In this document: positions 1 to 14,074 of the stretch, piece by piece
Numbering within the stretch: the first letter of the stretch is position 1
How the letters are laid out: every line of letters begins with the position of its first letter
NCBI GenBank assembly: GCA_905250115.1
Contig: CAJNOI010000029.1
Location: forward strand, 434,001 to 498,000
Source of the DNA: Adineta steineri
Taxonomy: Eukaryota > Rotifera > Eurotatoria > Adinetida > Adinetidae
Direction: 5' to 3'
DNA: 64,000 bases
The notes under the pieces: model-generated
What the model saw: the letters and a program-made list of their open reading frames with translations, nothing else
Databases searched by the model: none
Told to the model about the DNA's origin: nothing
Made by a program: the position numbers and the translations under genes

Positions 1-370
1 TTCTGTAATCAAAAAACAATAGTCTAGAAATTTTAGTATACAGTTGCACGTGATTATAACTATACAATATGTCCAGAGTGGTTCAAAAAAAATTACTGTG
101 ATAGGTAGATTTAGAAAAATATTACAAAAGAGAAATAGTTTTATTTCGAAAACGTTTCACCATAGATGGGCACAAAGAAGAAATTTATTAACCCTTTCGC
201 TCTCGGTAACACATATATGTGTGGTGATGCATATTTTGTCGAATAAAGGTCGTAATACTATATATTTCAAGTGATTAGAACAGCTTCTTACCGTTTGTTT
301 GATAGTGCCAAAGTGATATAATTCTTCTCTTTTCTTTTTATTGATCGTTTTATTCGTACACATTCCATCT

Positions 371-415
371 TGAGAGTGTGGATGGATAAGAATAATATCC
401 ACACCCACACTCTCA
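371..415. repeat. Telomere-like hairpin, copy 1
   Basis: The left arm reads TGAGAGTGTGGATGGATA and the right arm TATCCACACCCACACTCTCA; the arms pair around a loop of about 8 nt. The arm contains GTGTGGGTGTGG, similar to the TGTGGG unit reported for bdelloid telomeres. Related copies are at 30767-30812, 31361-31380 and 34937-34981. Confidence 0.6.
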
Positions 416-627
416 AAAAATGAAATTTCTTTGATAAATATTAGTTTTCAAAACCTTCTTTCTCTCACAAAAAGCCGGGGCCAAAGGGTTAAATAAGTTT
501 TGTAGGAAATGACATAGGAAGATGAAGACGCACGAAATCATATACATAAAGAGTTTTTAGAACGCTTCCCTCAGAGTTTATGTAAAACTTCGAGAAGCAC
601 TGTATGCCATCAGTGCAGTGTTTTTCC

Positions 628-750
628 TTTCGAGAGTGCGATAGCGATTTCCGGGAGGGCGAAAAACTAATTTCTGGAGGAAAAATACATAAAATAAGCA
701 CAAAAATTGAAATTTTCGAGAGGGCAAAATCGGTCTCTGGCAGGGCGCCG
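628..750. repeat. Degenerate GC-rich direct repeat
   Basis: Two similar units start with TTTCGAGAG at 628 and 714 and each continues into a GGGAGGGCG or GGCAGGGCG segment. The patch is clearly richer in G+C than its surroundings and carries no plausible gene. It may be a remnant of a short mobile element, but no clean inverted ends are visible. Confidence 0.35.
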
Positions 751-1343
751 TCATCACTGCCCTCCCTCCGGATAAATCAATGGTCGGGATATTGATTCTT
801 TTAGCCATAGCAGTACGTTTGAATCATCTTGTAGATACATCTATTCTTTTATCGTATAATAAATATGATTTAGAATATATATTTGCAAATCATGAAATAG
901 CAATTAATTAATTTTTTGCTTAAAATAGCATCGAAGAGAAAAACATTTTCTTATTTTTATAACATAAATACACTGATTATCGATGAAGATACTTTATCTA
1001 GAGGTTATCTTGTACTCATTTTTTTATCAATAACTCAAAACAGAAAGACGATTATTATAATTTACAGTCACTGTTTATCATCAGTCTTCATTCTCATTCT
1101 ATATTGTAAGATAATTAACTATATAATAAATTATAACAAACATGAATATCTTTACATTTTGTTTTTCTCTTTAACATTTAAAAATAAAGATATATAACTA
1201 TACATGTAAAAGACATGTGATTATTCTCCAAAATAACACAAAAATACGCGAAAAAAAGAAAACAAGAAATATAAATATTATACAGAAAAGAAAAAGATTA
1301 TTTAATTCTATATATCTGAATAGATACAAATCAAAAAGAAAAT

Positions 1344-1721
1344 TTATTTTCTTGTATTTGATCCATGATCATTTTGTAAATGTATTAAATAATCATTACA
1401 TGAATGAAAGCGTTTTGGACAAAATTGACATTCAGTTATATTTAAATGATCAGCAGCAACTTTAGCTAAACGACGTTGTCGTTCATCATCAGATACATTG
1501 GATCGAAGAGAATTATTTCCACATGACATACATTCAAATAATAAACCTTTTTGTTTAGGAAATTCATGATGTGTGATATCGATTAATTGTGTTGTACCAC
1601 AACGTGTACATATTGGTTTTATTATTTGTTGATCTGGTTGTTTAGATAATTTATTAGAATTTTGATCTGATTTTTCTTGATTAGATGTAAAAAATGATGC
1701 TTGAAAATCATCTGTATTCAT
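1344..1721 (-). CDS. Small zinc-finger protein, 125 aa
   Basis: Single-exon open frame of 125 residues. The first 35 residues are polar and rich in Asn, Gln, Ser and Lys. A four-cysteine site follows, with CTRC near residue 38 and CMSC near residue 64. A C2H2 finger follows near residues 98-119: CQFC, twelve residues, then H-x4-H. The gene may bind nucleic acid, but the family is not recognised and both zinc sites are inferred only from spacing. The start is the first ATG of the frame, preceded by AT-rich DNA; an upstream exon cannot be excluded. The next gene on the same strand (2597-5974) lies about 900 bp upstream, so this looks like a separate transcription unit. Confidence 0.65.
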   Translation of the reverse strand: MNTDDFQASFFTSNQEKSDQNSNKLSKQPDQQIIKPICTRCGTTQLIDITHHEFPKQKGLLFECMSCGNNSLRSNVSDDERQRRLAKVAADHLNITECQFCPKRFHSCNDYLIHLQNDHGSNTRK

Positions 1722-2596
1722 TTGAATTGTTATGAATTGAAAATTAAATAAATTGAAATGAACATTTTGTTATTTATTTTCTTTAAGATAGATTAACTAG
1801 GTCATTATTTAATAGAATCTTCCAATGAAACTTATTTAGGAATCAATGAATTAAAAGAGATGTCGCATCTATCTGAAGATTAAAAAGTTTATTATCTCAT
1901 GAACATTTCGAATTTATTTATGATAAAACTCGAAATCAATGAGATACAATAACAAGTTTTATAGATTCAAATATTTTTTTTTAAAAAATTTTTTTTAAGG
2001 AAATAACGAGAGAACATATTTGCATGACGGAAATATGAAAAAAAAGTGCATAATATACTTATGAAAAGTAAACTACGTTGTTTTGAAAATATTTTAATTA
2101 ATAAGAAATAATATTTTCCAAAACATCGGCAAAATCACGCGCCGTTTTCATTACATCAAACGTCATAGTTGAGTGCGTTTTGTCCACTCTACGCACTCTT
2201 CAAACGTTTTTATTGCGATAACTAGTTTTCTGCATATTAAAAATAAATTGTCTTTTGATAATTTCTTCGGAAGTATATATCATCAACAACTATGACATAC
2301 CCAAAAACATTACTAATCTTATTTTTTTCTGAATAATTTCAAAAATAAATCTGCTGTTATTCGATGATATATCCATTGGTGTAATACGAAAATATATATA
2401 TATGTTTATTTTGATATATTTCTATTCTAAATATTATTTTAGTTATATCAAATAAAAATTAATACAAATAAATTTATTAGTATAAAGTAAAAATACAATT
2501 TAATTGAAAATTTTTAAAAAAAAAAGAGGAAGAGTGAATATTAAATTGTATCATTTTTTTTTCGTTGCCTATTACAATGTTGATTATATATGAAAT
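1722..2596. other. Intergenic, no gene seen
   Basis: Low-complexity AT-rich DNA between the zinc-finger gene and the 3' end of the glutamine-rich gene. A slightly less AT-rich patch near 2130-2220 shows no open frame. The segment presumably holds the 3' UTR of the glutamine-rich gene. Confidence 0.5.
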
Positions 2597-5500
2597 TTAA
2601 GATTGCACATCGAATAACAATCTTACTTGTGATTGTAAATTATATGGATCAAAATGTTCATCATTGATTTGAGAAGAATAATACTGTTGTTGTGTTTGTT
2701 GTTGTTGTTGATGATGATGTTGTTGTTGTTGTTGTTGTTGATGATGATGATGATGGTGTTGTTGTTGTTGTTGTTGCAGGTGTGCTTGTTGTTGTTGATG
2801 TTGCATAGAAAAAGTATTGATCTGAAAATCTGGTGGCGTTGATACAGATGATGTTACTTGATTTTCTTGCCAAATTGATGATGAATATGGATTAAGAAAA
2901 TGTTCATAAACATCAACATCACCGGTGCCTAATCGAGAATTTGTTATAGATGAATTTGTTAATTTATCAGTTGATGATAATGTAAATCTTTGATTATCGT
3001 TTGTTCTCGTTGGTGGTGGTGGTGGTGTTGATGACGTGAATTGATCATTTGTTTTTGATGAAAAACCATCGGTACTTAAATCGAAATCAAATTGATGATT
3101 AGAATTTATTCGTTGTTCATCAATAGAAACAAGTTGAAATTCATCAAGCATAGAATCAACATTCTCAACACATTGCGGTTGCCAGGAATCATTCTTATCG
3201 AAAGATGGTAGATGCTGATTGGAATTTAATGGCGGAGGATTTGTTGTGGTTGTTACAAAACCTGATGGTGTTGGGATATTAGACCATGAAATCGGTTTAT
3301 TGATTAAATTTAATGTAGGAGTAATAGGTGAGGTTGTTGTTGATTTTCCGATAATTTCTTGTCGAGGCGATGTAATCGCAGCTGAATGTGGTCTATTAAG
3401 GAGAGGTTTACGATTACGATTACGTTTTAGAGTGACATTAGTCGTCGATTTTGATCGATTTCTTTTTTTACTATTAGCCGTTAGCGGTGTTTGTAATACT
3501 GTATTCATTTGATTTTGTTCATTATTTGTTGGAAAAACAACTTGTTGTGCAATATTCACAACATCCTGATGAGTTAAAGTCGATCCGATTGGATCATAAT
3601 CGGATTGTGACTGTTGCTGCTGCTGCTGCTGCTGCTGTAGTTGTTGTTGTTGTTGTTGCTGCTGTTGTAGCTGCTGCTGCTGCTGCTGTTGTTGTTGCTG
3701 TTTTTGATAAAGTGGTGATAACCATGTTTTAGTTGTTACTGTTCCATTTTGTACCCAAACAAGTTGAGATGATGGTTGTTGTTGTAACTGAAATTTTGTT
3801 GGTAATTGTGTGGTATCATTAATCGATATATTTCCATGACCATTAATTACATCCTCTATAGTTTGATCAATTTCTGTATTGCTTACAGTTGTTTGTATTG
3901 AAAATGGTGAAACTAATTTTACTGTTGGTGATTTTAATGTTGGAGTAGGTGAACATAATTGATCTTCTTCAATCATAAATGCTGATTGTTGTTGTTGTTG
4001 TTTGGAATCATCTAAAGAAAATTACAGTTTTTTTTATATATTTTCAAAAAATAACAAAAGAAAAACATTTTTTCTTTTTCATACTTAAATTAATTTGATT
4101 ATAAAATGATGATTGATCATGATTGATAGCATTTGGTATACTTGTTTGTTTTGTAATACGTTTTTTTCTTTGACGAGGATTAACTGAACCAGTACTACGT
4201 TGACGAATAATTGGTTTTTTCATTGTTGGAAAACTACAAGGTGAAAAAAACATGTGGCATAATATTTTTATTTTTCATGTAAATTACTTTGTTTGTTGTT
4301 GTGAAACAATTGTTGTTATATTTGGGGGTGAATCTGATGTTCTTATATTTGAAATTGAAAATGGTAATGATATTGTTGATGATGTTTGTCCTTGTTCTTT
4401 GATAGGCGTCATTGAAATCGATCGGTTTGTACGAATTTGTGAAGCAACAGCAGCTCGTTGAGCAATTGTACGATTAATTGGTGGTCGACAAACAATCGTT
4501 TGAGCTGTTAATGTTGCATTCGGTTGTTGTTTGATTAATGTCATTGTCGAACAATTTTGTTCATGGGTTAGATGTGGTTTTGAACAAGTAGGTACGAAAG
4601 CCTTGAATGTCGAGGCCGCTGACGATGTTGATAATGGATATGAAGGAATTGATGAAGATTGTTGTAAATCATTTGTATGTATTAATGTTTGTTTTGTTTG
4701 AATATTAGACAATGATGTTGAACTATATCAAACAAAAAATAAAAACATGTGAATTTTTCGTTTTTTTTTTCTATGTATATGTTATGCAATTTTTGTAAAG
4801 GTAGACGAATATTTTTTTCAACTGAAAAATATAAGAAAAGTTAATTAGAAGATGTTTATCGTTATAGGAGAATATTTTTCACTTAATTAATATATGAGAC
4901 GTGAAGATAAGATCTACCTTTTTCTTTACTGATTTTTCATATACGACAAAAATATAGTTGTTATTAGTAGATTAATTTAAAATAAAGATATCACAGTGAT
5001 CAAAACAAAGTATAGACCTTCTAATGAGAAAGAAAAATGTGCTCATCATAAAGTGTAAATGGTTTTTCGTCTCAAGTTAAAATGTTTGTATTCTTTTTTT
5101 GTACTATTTCAAGGAGAAATTATTCATATGTACCTAATACTTTTTGAAATCGGGGCCATTTGTATGTTTGATTGAGTATCCATATCGGATGATGGTGTTT
5201 GAATGACATGTTGGGAAGATAAATATTGTTGGTTTGTTGATGAACAGGTTGGTGGAGAATTTGGTGTTTGTTGACGTCGATATATAGGTGATAATTGTGT
5301 TTTAAGTTCAGTTTTTATATGTTGGATTGGTGGATGAGATGCTGTTGTTGTTGTTGAGGATGAGGATGAGGAAGAGGATGGAGGTTGTGATAAAGAATTA
5401 AATACAACGGTAGTTGTTGTTGATGATACATCATTATGATCACCTGTTGGAAGTGTTGTTGTTGTTGTTGTTGTTGATGGTGGTTCATTATTATTATTAT

Positions 5501-5974
5501 TATTATTAGCAGATGAATGATGATAATATTGTTGTTGTTGTTGTTGATAGGATGAACCAAAATTTTGCTGAGGGTGTTGTTGTTGATGATGAATTGGATT
5601 GACAAGTAATGATGATTGATTTTGTTGAAAATATGACATTGATGTCTCAGTTTTACATGGTTTTGGTGATATTTCTATAAATAAATACAAAAAGCAAAAC
5701 AAAATAACATATTTCTATATATAAATATATTTCATATGATTTTACTTTTATCAAAAATATGTATAATAAGATTTGGATTATTATCATTTATATTATCAGG
5801 CCATTCTAAATTTAAATATATTGTAACAAGATTATGTTCAATAATCGATTGTCCATTATTTTTTAATGGGACTTTATATGATTGAAATGGTTCACTATGA
5901 TAAGAAGAAAAAAAAACTCGATCAATACCGATAAAAATAATCTTTTTTTTTTCTTTAACTTACCAACTAACCAT
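2597..5974 (-). CDS. Glutamine-rich putative transcriptional regulator, 6 exons
   Basis: Six exons join in phase: 5964-5974, 5746-5894, 5134-5674, 4288-4722, 4085-4233 and 2597-4011, with GT-AG introns, giving about 899 residues. The N-terminal 50 residues (exons 1-2) form the only ordered-looking part, containing VPLKNNGQSIIEHN and YLEWPDN. The rest is low complexity: Ser/Thr/Gln/Asn tracts, a basic patch PRQRKKRITK around residue 390, two long Gln runs, a His/Gln run near the C terminus, and a hydrophobic tail QVRLLFDVQS. The composition suits a nuclear co-regulator or transcription factor, but I do not recognise the family. The 11-nt first coding exon is the least certain; a further upstream exon or different start is possible. 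CG-containing DNA near 6180-6430 could be its promoter. Confidence 0.6.
2696..2806. repeat. Gln/His trinucleotide tract
   Basis: Runs of GTT/TTG and ATG/GAT on the plus strand encode alternating poly-Gln and poly-His in the C-terminal part of the minus-strand glutamine-rich protein. Mostly CAA and CAT/CAC codons, so slippage-prone. Confidence 0.85.
3608..3707. repeat. Poly-glutamine (CAG/CAA) tract
   Basis: Interspersed TGC and TGT/TTG triplets encode more than 30 glutamines, broken by a few leucines, in exon 6 of the glutamine-rich gene. The mix of CAG and CAA codons limits pure-repeat expansion. Confidence 0.85.
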
Positions 5975-8900
5975 TTTGATAATATTAACCAAATAGTAAT
6001 GAAAGAAAATAACCAATTAATGATATTTCATAAAACATCAAACAATAAAAATTAATCGTCGACCAAATACCCTATATAAATCATACGACTGTCTAATATT
6101 ATGAATTGTGGATAATACAAACGATTAAAACAAATGTGTTCTTTTTTTTCTCCCCGTTTTTTTTTATTCTGTTCATTCTATTCGCACGCTTCGCGTATCT
6201 TTACCTGAATCGATCGTTGCTATGTATGTGTATATGGATGTGTATATGTTAATGATAATGATGCTCTTCTGTATTCTCACTTGACTATGTGTTTCTTCTC
6301 GTTATTGGGTGACGACGACAACGCGTGTATGTATCATCTAAAACACAGAATGACAAAGATGATGACGGTGTGAAAGAAGACACAAGGACGTCATAAAATC
6401 AATCAAGAGAATCGAAGGTAAAGGATGCAACAACGCCTTCCTTTGTTATTCAAATACATATATACATATATATTTATTTATCAAAATTACAGTTATAAAA
6501 ATAAAGCACAACAATATTATGATTGAATAACATTAATAGAATTTGTTTATTTAAAAAATTTGTTAACTAAGAAATTAGTTGGTGGTTTTATTTTTCTTAT
6601 TAACCATTACTTAAACGACATATTATTATTCATAATATATATAAACTAGGCTTTTTTTTTCTTTTTATTAGTAAAAAAAATCTATTGAAAATTATATTTA
6701 TATATGAAAAGAGATACGAATATCTATTCGAAATCTTTGCAGATAAAAATATATATTATAAAGTAATAGAAACATGTATTCATTCACTTACTTCAGAATA
6801 TAAATAATGATTTGTCTAATGGATGATACGGGTCATTAAATCTTGCGCAGGCGGAAAAAATATTATTGCTGTTTATATTAATCACAAATATAACGATGAG
6901 TCATTGAATAAATCAACTTTGGTCTTGTTTTGAAAATATTTCGACAATTATAGATTGTTTCTTGTCTAATTATCAACTTGTATATTAGTATGTAGTAAAA
7001 ATTGTTTATGATAAATATATCAAAGTATTATGAAGTTGTAAACTTAGTCATTGAATATTCAAAACGACTTGAAGGTGTTAGAAAAAAAATATTTTCTATT
7101 TTATCAGATCTATTATCTATATTATACGTTGTAGTTTAAAGAAGAATGTTGGGTTAGAGATAAACAAATTTTATTACTATTTGTATTCAATGTATAATAA
7201 TGATCGACTATTCTATTCATTAAATATTACTATAGATTATTTAAAAAGTAGTAAGACATATTACAGTTGACATGAAAATTTAATTGAATGTAGAATGTGA
7301 GAGAAAAAAAAATAGAAAAGAGAAGCTTATTTTGAAGGACGAAATACTCATTATAAGAATAAAAATTAACGAACGATATGACGTCATGTATTTTCGTAAC
7401 AGTTATTCAATAAAAGTACATTACTCGTACGCCATAGAAAAAAAACCAGTATGACTCGTAGTGAGATAGTTTCGATTAAACGCGAGTATTTTGAAATCGA
7501 TCGCCAAACCAATCTTATCTATTCAAACAGATTCTTCATTCATTTAATGTCAATCTATGATATAGATCTGTACTACTTATTATTATGAACAGGTAGTTTG
7601 TCCTGATATTTATTATATAAAAAAACTTAATGAAGGTTCTACGAAGACTATCATATTCGAATAACCTTAATCTAATATATAAAGTTAAGTCTTATTTTCT
7701 AAAAGAGCAATATTTGTGTTTATCATTAGGCAAGAAAGAGTCAATAGAACTATAACAAAAGAAATCCAGTTAAATAAAAAAATAGAAGGTTAATTATCTA
7801 TACTCTTATTCAGAAAAAAACAAACAAAACAAACACACATTTATACATGAGAAATACATCTAATGATTGTTCTGAATGAGTCTAGCAATAAAAAAATCAT
7901 ATGATACGTCAATTACCTTTTTGTATAAGCACGTTTCAATATTGCTATTCAAAGTCCAGTAAAAGAAGAAAATTTCGACGTTTCGTCATCTAATTAACCT
8001 TTAGCGGATAAATAAACCTGGATAGCGTCACAATCGTTTTATAATATTTTGAAACATATACATTATTATTACAACTGACTTTTACGAAAAAATCTGCTAA
8101 GGTCTAAAATTCTAGTAACAAAACGTTAGGTTAGAATCGGAAAATAATGCATCTATCGGACTTTCGATTGCAAGTGGGTTCGATCTATTGGAAATCAAAA
8201 GGCTGAAAGAAAAAAAAAGATCATCATTAGAGAATCAGTGAGATTTACTACACGACACTTTTTGTTACTCATTCAAGGTCATTTAGCTGAAGGCACGTCT
8301 GAAAAAACAAAAACGCGGTGATTCTATGTCTGCTATTATAAAACAATAGTTCTAAAAAGAAAATATTAAAACAAGATATGACATACTATGAAAAACTTCT
8401 AAACACACGTATCTATAAAATAGAAATTTTGGTTCATTTATGATTAAATATACGGAAAAAAGATACTTAAATTTTTTTCTAATAAAACCCATCTCCAAGA
8501 GGTTAAAGATGTAGTAATTTTACAGATTCATACATATATTAAAGTATATGTGATATCCTGAAATCTAAGTCTAAAAATATAAAGAGGTTTATTCTAGATT
8601 AAAAATTCTGACTTTTCACACAATCGAAGTTATGTAAGAATGTTATGTTATGCAGCCTATACTTAATCAGAATAGTTTAGTATAAAAAAGCATCAGTTTT
8701 TTCTAACTAAAACGATATTTGTATAATTTTCTTCTTAAATCTATTAATGAAAATTAATATTTAAGAGCAAGAAATCTTTAATTATAATTCATATCACTAG
8801 ATTCAGTAAGTATGTATGATCAAAATACATACAATAAATTTATACTTAATAAAATATCTCATTCCTTTCAAGTGAAATTACGCCTGCAATGTCATGCATT

Positions 8901-9805
8901 TTCATAGTGAATACTAACGAGTGATGCAAAAGTTATTGCAAAATATCGTTACATTTTTCATCGAACATACTAGAATATGTTTCGAAAGAATAAAGAAGAT
9001 GACACTTAAAGAATACTAAAATATCAGTTCAGTCTTACGAAAATTATAAGCATATAATTAAAAAGCGTTTTCAATGAAGAGTCGAAACAGGAATTTTTTA
9101 TCTTTAAAAAACACGTCATAGCTGGGGAAAAATAAAATGATATTTTTTTCTAAAAATTTCTCATCATCTCTTAATTAAAATTTTTTCTTATGATGAATAA
9201 CTATTAAAAATTTCGATAGATTATACTTACACATTCAAAATAGATAAAAAAATTTCTTATTCTAGAAGATACACATACTTGTTTTGTATTACGTTTTTGG
9301 TTCGAAAATCTAGATGAGTAAAAGAAAAAAAATAATTGTAAAATTCTTAAAGTATTATATAATAATTAAATAAGTAAATATCGTTAATTAAAATAAATAT
9401 TTAATCTAATTGTTTCAATATGGGAATGTTCTGTTTTTCTTTTGAAAGAAAAGTAAAAACATGTGCAACATTTTATTTTTTTATTTTAGCTAATGTCGCT
9501 ACTTAATATAATTTAATAACGTCGATAGTTACGCATACCGCAATAAGATATCATTTAACTTTTAGCGACATATTATTTTATCATTGGATAAAATACATAA
9601 GCAAATATATATTAATAATCGTTACTGTCTGTTCTTACATTTTATTTATCCTTCGAAAGGACGCTTTTTTTTTTGTCCATGCAGATATTGTATCTTATTA
9701 TTGTATTAATCGTTTATAATACATGTTATGGTAAACAGAATAACGTAAATAAAAAATAAGTTATAAATATAATTATAAATCGTTATTTTGTTTTTTTATT
9801 TTCAG
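5975..9805. other. Long gene-free region
   Basis: About 3.8 kb of AT-rich DNA with no supported gene. The first 450 bp, with several CG dinucleotides and GACGTCA-like sequence near 6389, probably holds the 5' UTR and promoter of the minus-strand glutamine-rich gene. A perfect TGACGTCA palindrome lies at 7379-7386. The last 150 bp are probably 5' UTR and intron of the HTATIP2-like gene, because a pyrimidine-rich tract ending in CAG immediately precedes its ATG. Confidence 0.5.
7379..7386. promoter_or_regulatory. CRE-type TGACGTCA palindrome
   Basis: Perfect match to the cAMP-response element core recognised by CREB/ATF bZIP proteins in animals. It lies far from any annotated start, so function is only a possibility. 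Confidence 0.2.
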
Positions 9806-12011
<2,206 letters not shown>

Positions 12012-12077
12012 TTTTTTTTATATTTGATTTTTTCATAAATATGTGATATTTGATAAAGAGTTCGTGTTCTTTTTTTT

Positions 12078-12079
12078 AG
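12078..12079 (+). promoter_or_regulatory. Candidate trans-splice acceptor before GLE1
   Basis: A run of T residues ending in TTTTAG lies 66 bp after the HTATIP2 stop codon and 6 bp before the GLE1 ATG. No donor fits it within the short gap. In bdelloids, which use spliced-leader trans-splicing, such a site would let GLE1 mRNA be released from a joint transcript. Confidence 0.45.
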
Positions 12080-12085
12080 ATAAAT

Positions 12086-14074
12086 ATGGATGAAATTTAT
12101 GAAAATAAATTAATATATTATGTAAGATAATGATTGTTTTTATTGATGTACAATGATTAATAATTTTCTTCTGATAGAGACGAATTGAAAAGAGAATTAA
12201 AGACGTGGAAGAAAATGAAGCAATAACAAATAAAGCAATGGAACAGATTCGTCAACAATCGTAGGATGAAATCTTTGAATTTATTAAATAAAAATTTTAA
12301 TTTTTAAGTGAATCTAATCCGATAAGTTTCGGTCCTGCCAATGATTTAAGTAAGAGAAAAGATTTGATTTAATAATTAAGATTTTTTATTGAAATTTTTG
12401 TAATATTAGTTCGATTTTTTTATATTCTTGAGCAACAATATCAAAGTGATAGTGATGAAATACGAACAAAATCAAGAGAAGATTTATTAGAATATCTTGA
12501 TCAATTTCGAACAACTAATGATGAAATTGACAACGAAGAAAATGATGATGAAGAAGATCAAGAACCAGAAGAATCAGTTGAAATACAACAGTCAGAACCA
12601 ATATCTCTTCCTATGATAGTAAGAATAATTTTTATTTTTGATTAATAACTAATGTCTCTAACAAATGCAAATATTCATGACAAATATAACTGCGCATAAA
12701 TTTGAGACGAAAATAAAATATGCTCAGTTGCTGTGTTAAAACACTCTTAATCATTTCGATGTTAATAATGAGTGAGAATAAACTATAAAAGTTCCAAAAT
12801 TCATTGTTTCTTATTCGATCTCTAATATTTAACGATAAACATTACTTAACTTAATTTTAGCCACCATCTACAACAATATCTCCAAAAGCACAACCATTAT
12901 CAACTCAATCAATACCATTGCAACTACCATCAGTTTTATCTTCAAAATCGCAACCATTATCAAATGAATCGTTACCAATGCAACAGCCATCAGTTGGTTT
13001 ATCATCATTTGTACAAGCAGCAAATACAACACCTGTACTCTCTCAATCGTCATCTGATAAACCTCAATTATCATCAACCTTATCACCAGTGACTAGTCCC
13101 AGTTGCATCACACCAGGAACACTTAAGAACTATGAGAAATTATTATCGGAAGCTCAACAATATAAACAATGTTTCGAAACAATAGATAAGTCACGTAAAA
13201 GTCTATTAATAAGTTTTCTCAGAGAGACACTAAATAAATTACGTACAGATACATATGAAATTTTAAAAAGTGAATTATTTCAATATTTGAAAGGTCAGAA
13301 ATCAAGAGGAGATATTCGTATATCAAGTAATGAAGGTAAATATTTTCTTCTTTATAAATTCATTGATTTTATTTCGAAATAAATATATTTTTAAGAGCGT
13401 TTATTATGTTTATCAATGTTTGCAAAACTTATTCTTCGTCAATTACTTGGTGGTGATCTGGATGATAAAAAAACTGAAGTTTTACTACCATTAATTCGTG
13501 ATATTAATGAAAATAAAGAACAAAAAGAATTTCGTATTATATTTCTTGATTGTCTGCATGAACGTTGTCCATACACAGTACCATTATATCCAGAACGTAC
13601 AGCAACAATGGATGATATAAAATATAAATTGTAAATAGATTCCTATGACATAATTTCATAATTAATTGCTTTATTTTTTTCAGAGCACTCGGTTATGTAG
13701 TAAAAAAAGAAGGTGATCAAGAACGTTTAGAAACAAATGACGAATTTCTCAATCGTATGAATGGATTTATTCGATTATTTTGTAAATTACTTGTTAATCG
13801 TATACCACCATTTGATGATGGTTCAACATTTGTATGGACATGGTGTTCTGATGTTTTAAATTTACCACCTAGACCAGATTTAACAGCACTTTTATTACGT
13901 GTATTTCTTCAAGAAGCTGGTGATATGATGATAAAAACATATCCACCACAATTTCAAAAAATAATTAATACAATTCGAAAGAAAGAGAATTTTGACAAAA
14001 TAGTAACAGGTGCAAGTGAAAGTGAAAAATCGCAACTTGCACAAGCATTAGATAAATTTCCAAAAAAAACCTAA
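12086..14074 (+). CDS. GLE1: GLE1, nuclear-pore mRNA export factor
   Basis: Seven exons in phase: 12086-12121, 12178-12260, 12309-12349, 12410-12618, 12861-13335, 13396-13630 and 13684-14074, about 489 residues. GLE1 sits at the cytoplasmic face of the nuclear pore, where with inositol hexakisphosphate it activates the DEAD-box helicase DBP5 during mRNA export. The C-terminal half carries the family fold, recognisable by LHERCPYTVPLYP, a GYVVKK segment, FLNRMNGFIRLFCKLL and a final leucine-rich helical part. The N-terminal third holds an acidic Glu/Asp stretch followed by Ser/Pro/Gln-rich repeats. The protein is shorter than human GLE1 (about 698) and lacks the long N-terminal coiled coil. 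The first coding exon is only 12 codons. It lies 74 bp downstream of the HTATIP2-like gene, suggesting an operon. Confidence 0.85.

Larger units (their letters stand above)
1..1343. other. Intergenic, no gene seen
   Basis: AT-rich stretch without a convincing coding frame; the short open frames here are not conserved-looking and overlap on both strands. It contains a telomere-like hairpin near 371-415 and a locally GC-rich patch near 600-780 with a degenerate direct repeat, both listed separately. The last part is probably the 3' flank of the zinc-finger gene on the minus strand. Confidence 0.5.

Noticed and set aside
3219-3732. Plus-strand frames rich in Val/Ala (up to 97 codons)
   Set aside because: They are antisense to the Gln-coding repeats of the minus-strand gene; the composition simply mirrors CAA/CAG triplets.
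12868-13086. Minus-strand frame within GLE1 exon 5
   Set aside because: Shadow of Ser/Gln-rich GLE1 coding sequence; the sense frame joins in phase with conserved GLE1 exons.
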